This document shows, in pieces, positions 62,305 through 64,000 of a stretch of 64,000 nt of DNA. Source of the stretch: Lachnospiraceae bacterium (GTDB taxonomy: Bacteria > Bacillota > Clostridia > Lachnospirales > Lachnospiraceae); contig CABJAB010000002.1 in the NCBI GenBank assembly GCA_902363445.1, positions 124,001-188,000 of the forward strand, given 5' to 3'. Positions within the stretch are counted from its first letter, which is position 1. The number at the start of each line of letters is the position of its first letter. The position numbers and the translations under genes are program-made. Below the pieces are notes generated by a model that was not told the DNA's origin, ran no database searches, and saw only the letters and a list, made by a program, of their open reading frames with translations.

Positions 62305-63336
62305 ATGGCGAACAGAGAAGGTAAATGCCCGAAATGCGGAGGTGCTCTCTGCATTCCGGAAGAGCTTGAAACGTTTTCCTGCATGTACTGCGGCGCGGTG
62401 CTCAGCCAGGAGGAGCTGGTGGTTCCCCACGAGGACAAGGAGAAGAGTCAGGCGGAGGCTCTGGAAGAGGTGCTGCAGAGACTCTGGGAGAACGGTGATT
62501 CAAAAGCAGAGGAACTGATCAGCCGGATGCTGGATTTGGATGAATATAATTTGAGAGCCAATCAGGTATATGCACAGATACATTTTCCTGATATTTTGTT
62601 CCGGTTTAAGAATGCGATGGAACACTTCAAGCGTTCGGAATATCCGGATTATTTCGACGCTTATAAGATAAAATGCCGTCCGGCGGTGGAAGCGGTGGAC
62701 CGTTATGCGCTGGAGGCAGAGGATCATGGAGAGGAGTTTATGCGTCTTTTGGCCGTTGATCTCATGAAAGCCATTGATACAGAGGTGGAGTCCGACCGGT
62801 CTCTGCGCTCCAAAAATGCGAGGGCATTGAAATGCGACCAGTATAAGATGATTCTGGCAGTCTATACGATTCCGATGATTCTGGAGCTCAGGCTTGGCGT
62901 CAGTGAAAGGCTGACGGATATCATGGTGGAGGAATGGATGCGCCTGCATCCGAAGTCCATTCTAAGGAAGGGCACCTACAGTGATATGGTGACTGGTTTC
63001 CGGAAGGGAAAGATGTGCTTCATAACCACGGCAGTCTGCGAATCCTTCGGGAAGCCTGACGACTGTCAGGAGCTTCAGAGCCTCCGGAAATTCCGGGATA
63101 CATATATGATGAAGAGTGAAGACGGCCGTGCCCTGGTAGAAGAATACTACGAGGTGGCGCCCGCCATTGTCACCTGCATGGATATGGAAGAGGACCGTGC
63201 CGGCGTCTATAGATCTGTCTGGAACACATATCTGGAGCCGTGCCTTCAGGATATAGCAGCCGGGAGGGCGAATGCATGTGAAGAGCGCTATGTGGAAATG
63301 GTCAGGAGCTTGGAAGCGAGATATCTGGATTCATAG
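62305..63336 (+). CDS. Zinc-ribbon protein with C-terminal CFI-box
   Basis: 343 residues. An N-terminal zinc ribbon has CPKCGG and CMYCG (about residues 8-33). The middle is helical and acidic with no recognised domain. Near residue 240 is CFITTAVCESFGKPDDCQ followed by LQSLRKFRDTYM, the CFI-box C-terminal domain found at the end of many unrelated bacterial proteins. Its function is unknown. Monocistronic; the start at 62305 has only a weak ribosome binding site. Confidence 0.75.
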   Translation: MANREGKCPKCGGALCIPEELETFSCMYCGAVLSQEELVVPHEDKEKSQAEALEEVLQRLWENGDSKAEELISRMLDLDEYNLRANQVYAQIHFPDILFRFKNAMEHFKRSEYPDYFDAYKIKCRPAVEAVDRYALEAEDHGEEFMRLLAVDLMKAIDTEVESDRSLRSKNARALKCDQYKMILAVYTIPMILELRLGVSERLTDIMVEEWMRLHPKSILRKGTYSDMVTGFRKGKMCFITTAVCESFGKPDDCQELQSLRKFRDTYMMKSEDGRALVEEYYEVAPAIVTCMDMEEDRAGVYRSVWNTYLEPCLQDIAAGRANACEERYVEMVRSLEARYLDS

Positions 63337-63438
63337 TTTTCAGCTGTTTGTGCGGAAAAGTAGAAAAAAGCTGGAGAATAGTTCATAGATATATCACAGG
63401 ATAGATGGGAAAATAGAATAAAGAGCGGAAGCGGATAT

Positions 63439-63476
63439 AAAAAGGATTTGAGAAAGAAGGCTCAGGTCCTTTTTCT
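63439..63476 (+). terminator. Terminator/attenuator before the asparaginase gene
   Basis: AAAAAGGATTTGAG and CTCAGGTCCTTTTT pair over 14 positions (two wobbles) around AAAGAAGG. It ends the CFI-box gene's transcript or attenuates the asparaginase gene. Confidence 0.65.
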
Positions 63477-63520
63477 CTATCAGGACCCGGGAGCTTACTG
63501 CGAAAAGGGAGGAGGTACAG

Positions 63521-64000
63521 ATGAAAAAGGTATACATTCTGGCAACAGGAGGGACGATCTCTGCCGCGGGAGAGGAAGGAAAGACTTCCGGCTACCGTGA
63601 CGGGGAATTTGACGTCCATGAGCTTCTGGAGAGCATAAAAGGGGTGGGAGAAATTGCGGCTCTGGAGGGGGAACAGATTTTAAACATTTCCAGTGATGAT
63701 ATCACATGCAGGGATTGGATCGCTCTTGCAAGGCGGATCAACCGGCTGGCGGAGGATCCTTCCATAGATGGGTTTGTCATCACACACGGAACCAATACCA
63801 TGGAAGAAACGGCATATTTCCTGAACCTGACAGTCAAGACAAGAAAACCGGTGGTTCTGACCGGATCGATGCGCCCTGCTACGGCCAACAGCGCGGACGG
63901 TCCGCAGAATCTCTATGAGGCGGTTTCTCTGGCGGCCAGCAAAGAGGCAGAAGGAAAAGGAGTACTGGTGGTATTTGCCGATGGGATCTTCAGCGCCGAC
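63521..64000 (+). CDS. L-asparaginase, N-terminal part (cut by window edge)
   Basis: 160 residues are visible. The first catalytic threonine lies in LATGGTISAAG (Thr12), and FVITHGTNTMEETAYFLN and VLTGSMRPATANSADGPQN contain the second Thr and the Asp-Lys region. It turns asparagine into aspartate and ammonia. No signal peptide, so a cytoplasmic type I-like enzyme is likely. ATG 63521 follows GGGAGGAGG. The frame is open to the last base; the C-terminal half lies outside the window. Confidence 0.94.
   Translation, partial: MKKVYILATGGTISAAGEEGKTSGYRDGEFDVHELLESIKGVGEIAALEGEQILNISSDDITCRDWIALARRINRLAEDPSIDGFVITHGTNTMEETAYFLNLTVKTRKPVVLTGSMRPATANSADGPQNLYEAVSLAASKEAEGKGVLVVFADGIFSAD

Overview
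The window looks like the chromosome of a strict or near-strict anaerobe of the Clostridia, most like the Lachnospiraceae. This is inferred from the gene families, not from a database match. The pointers are a class III ribonucleotide reductase (NrdD), a class F flavodiiron protein with rubredoxin and hemerythrin, a Rex redox repressor, a PPi-type phosphofructokinase, ferredoxin-type aldo/keto reductase, a SpoIID-domain protein, a Csp-like subtilase, and a dgt-dnaG-rpoD block. Two genes are cut by the window edges: an EF-G-like GTPase at the left and an asparaginase at the right. No rRNA, tRNA, CRISPR array or phage was seen.

Layout. 1-12 kb: EF-G-like C-terminus, a zinc-ribbon protein, a membrane-fused spermidine-synthase-like protein, an aldo/keto reductase behind a MerR-type promoter, a TrpB2-type tryptophan synthase behind a tryptophan T-box, an AraC regulator divergent from a YczE-like membrane protein, YggS, a subtilase and an AlbA_2-domain protein. 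13-25 kb: an NSS transporter, then dgt-dnaG-rpoD-trmK-nif3-nucleoside kinase, a tiny membrane peptide gene, and RNase P RNA. 25-33 kb: dUTPase, DegV, TPR lipoprotein, HflX, then nrdD-thyA-folA, a deoxynucleotide-supply operon with NrdR-like boxes. 33-38 kb: a Crp/Fnr regulator divergent from rubredoxin-hemerythrin-flavodiiron (O2/NO defence), then a MATE transporter. 38-42 kb: a LexA-box-controlled radical-SAM DNA repair pair, deoC-cdd, and 6S RNA. 42-54 kb: SpoIID protein, diguanylate cyclase, phosphofructokinase, isocitrate dehydrogenase, an intracellular-type subtilase, a lipoprotein and an ABC-F ATPase. 54-64 kb: rex, nnr, alr, an orphan mazF, a CNNM/CorC protein, MATE, YebC, a CFI-box protein and asparaginase.

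The most unusual content is a dispersed repeat family that does not appear to code for protein. Three near-full-length copies of about 725 bp (12166-12893, 22411-23141, and 49172-49894 inverted), one internally deleted copy (14515-14796) and one fragment (32575-32671, inverted) lie in five separate intergenic gaps. The ends share an imperfect terminal inverted repeat, and the interior is full of hairpins. At several stem positions both partners differ between copies in a way that keeps pairing, which suggests selection on a folded RNA or on single-stranded DNA. The fragment supplies the last codons and the stop of the Crp/Fnr regulator gene. I do not recognise this family.

Regulatory signals are unusually readable here: T-box, MerR-type 19-bp spacer, NrdR pair, LexA boxes, a Crp/Fnr palindrome placed for class II activation, and a Rex site before rex itself. 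All of these are motif-level predictions.
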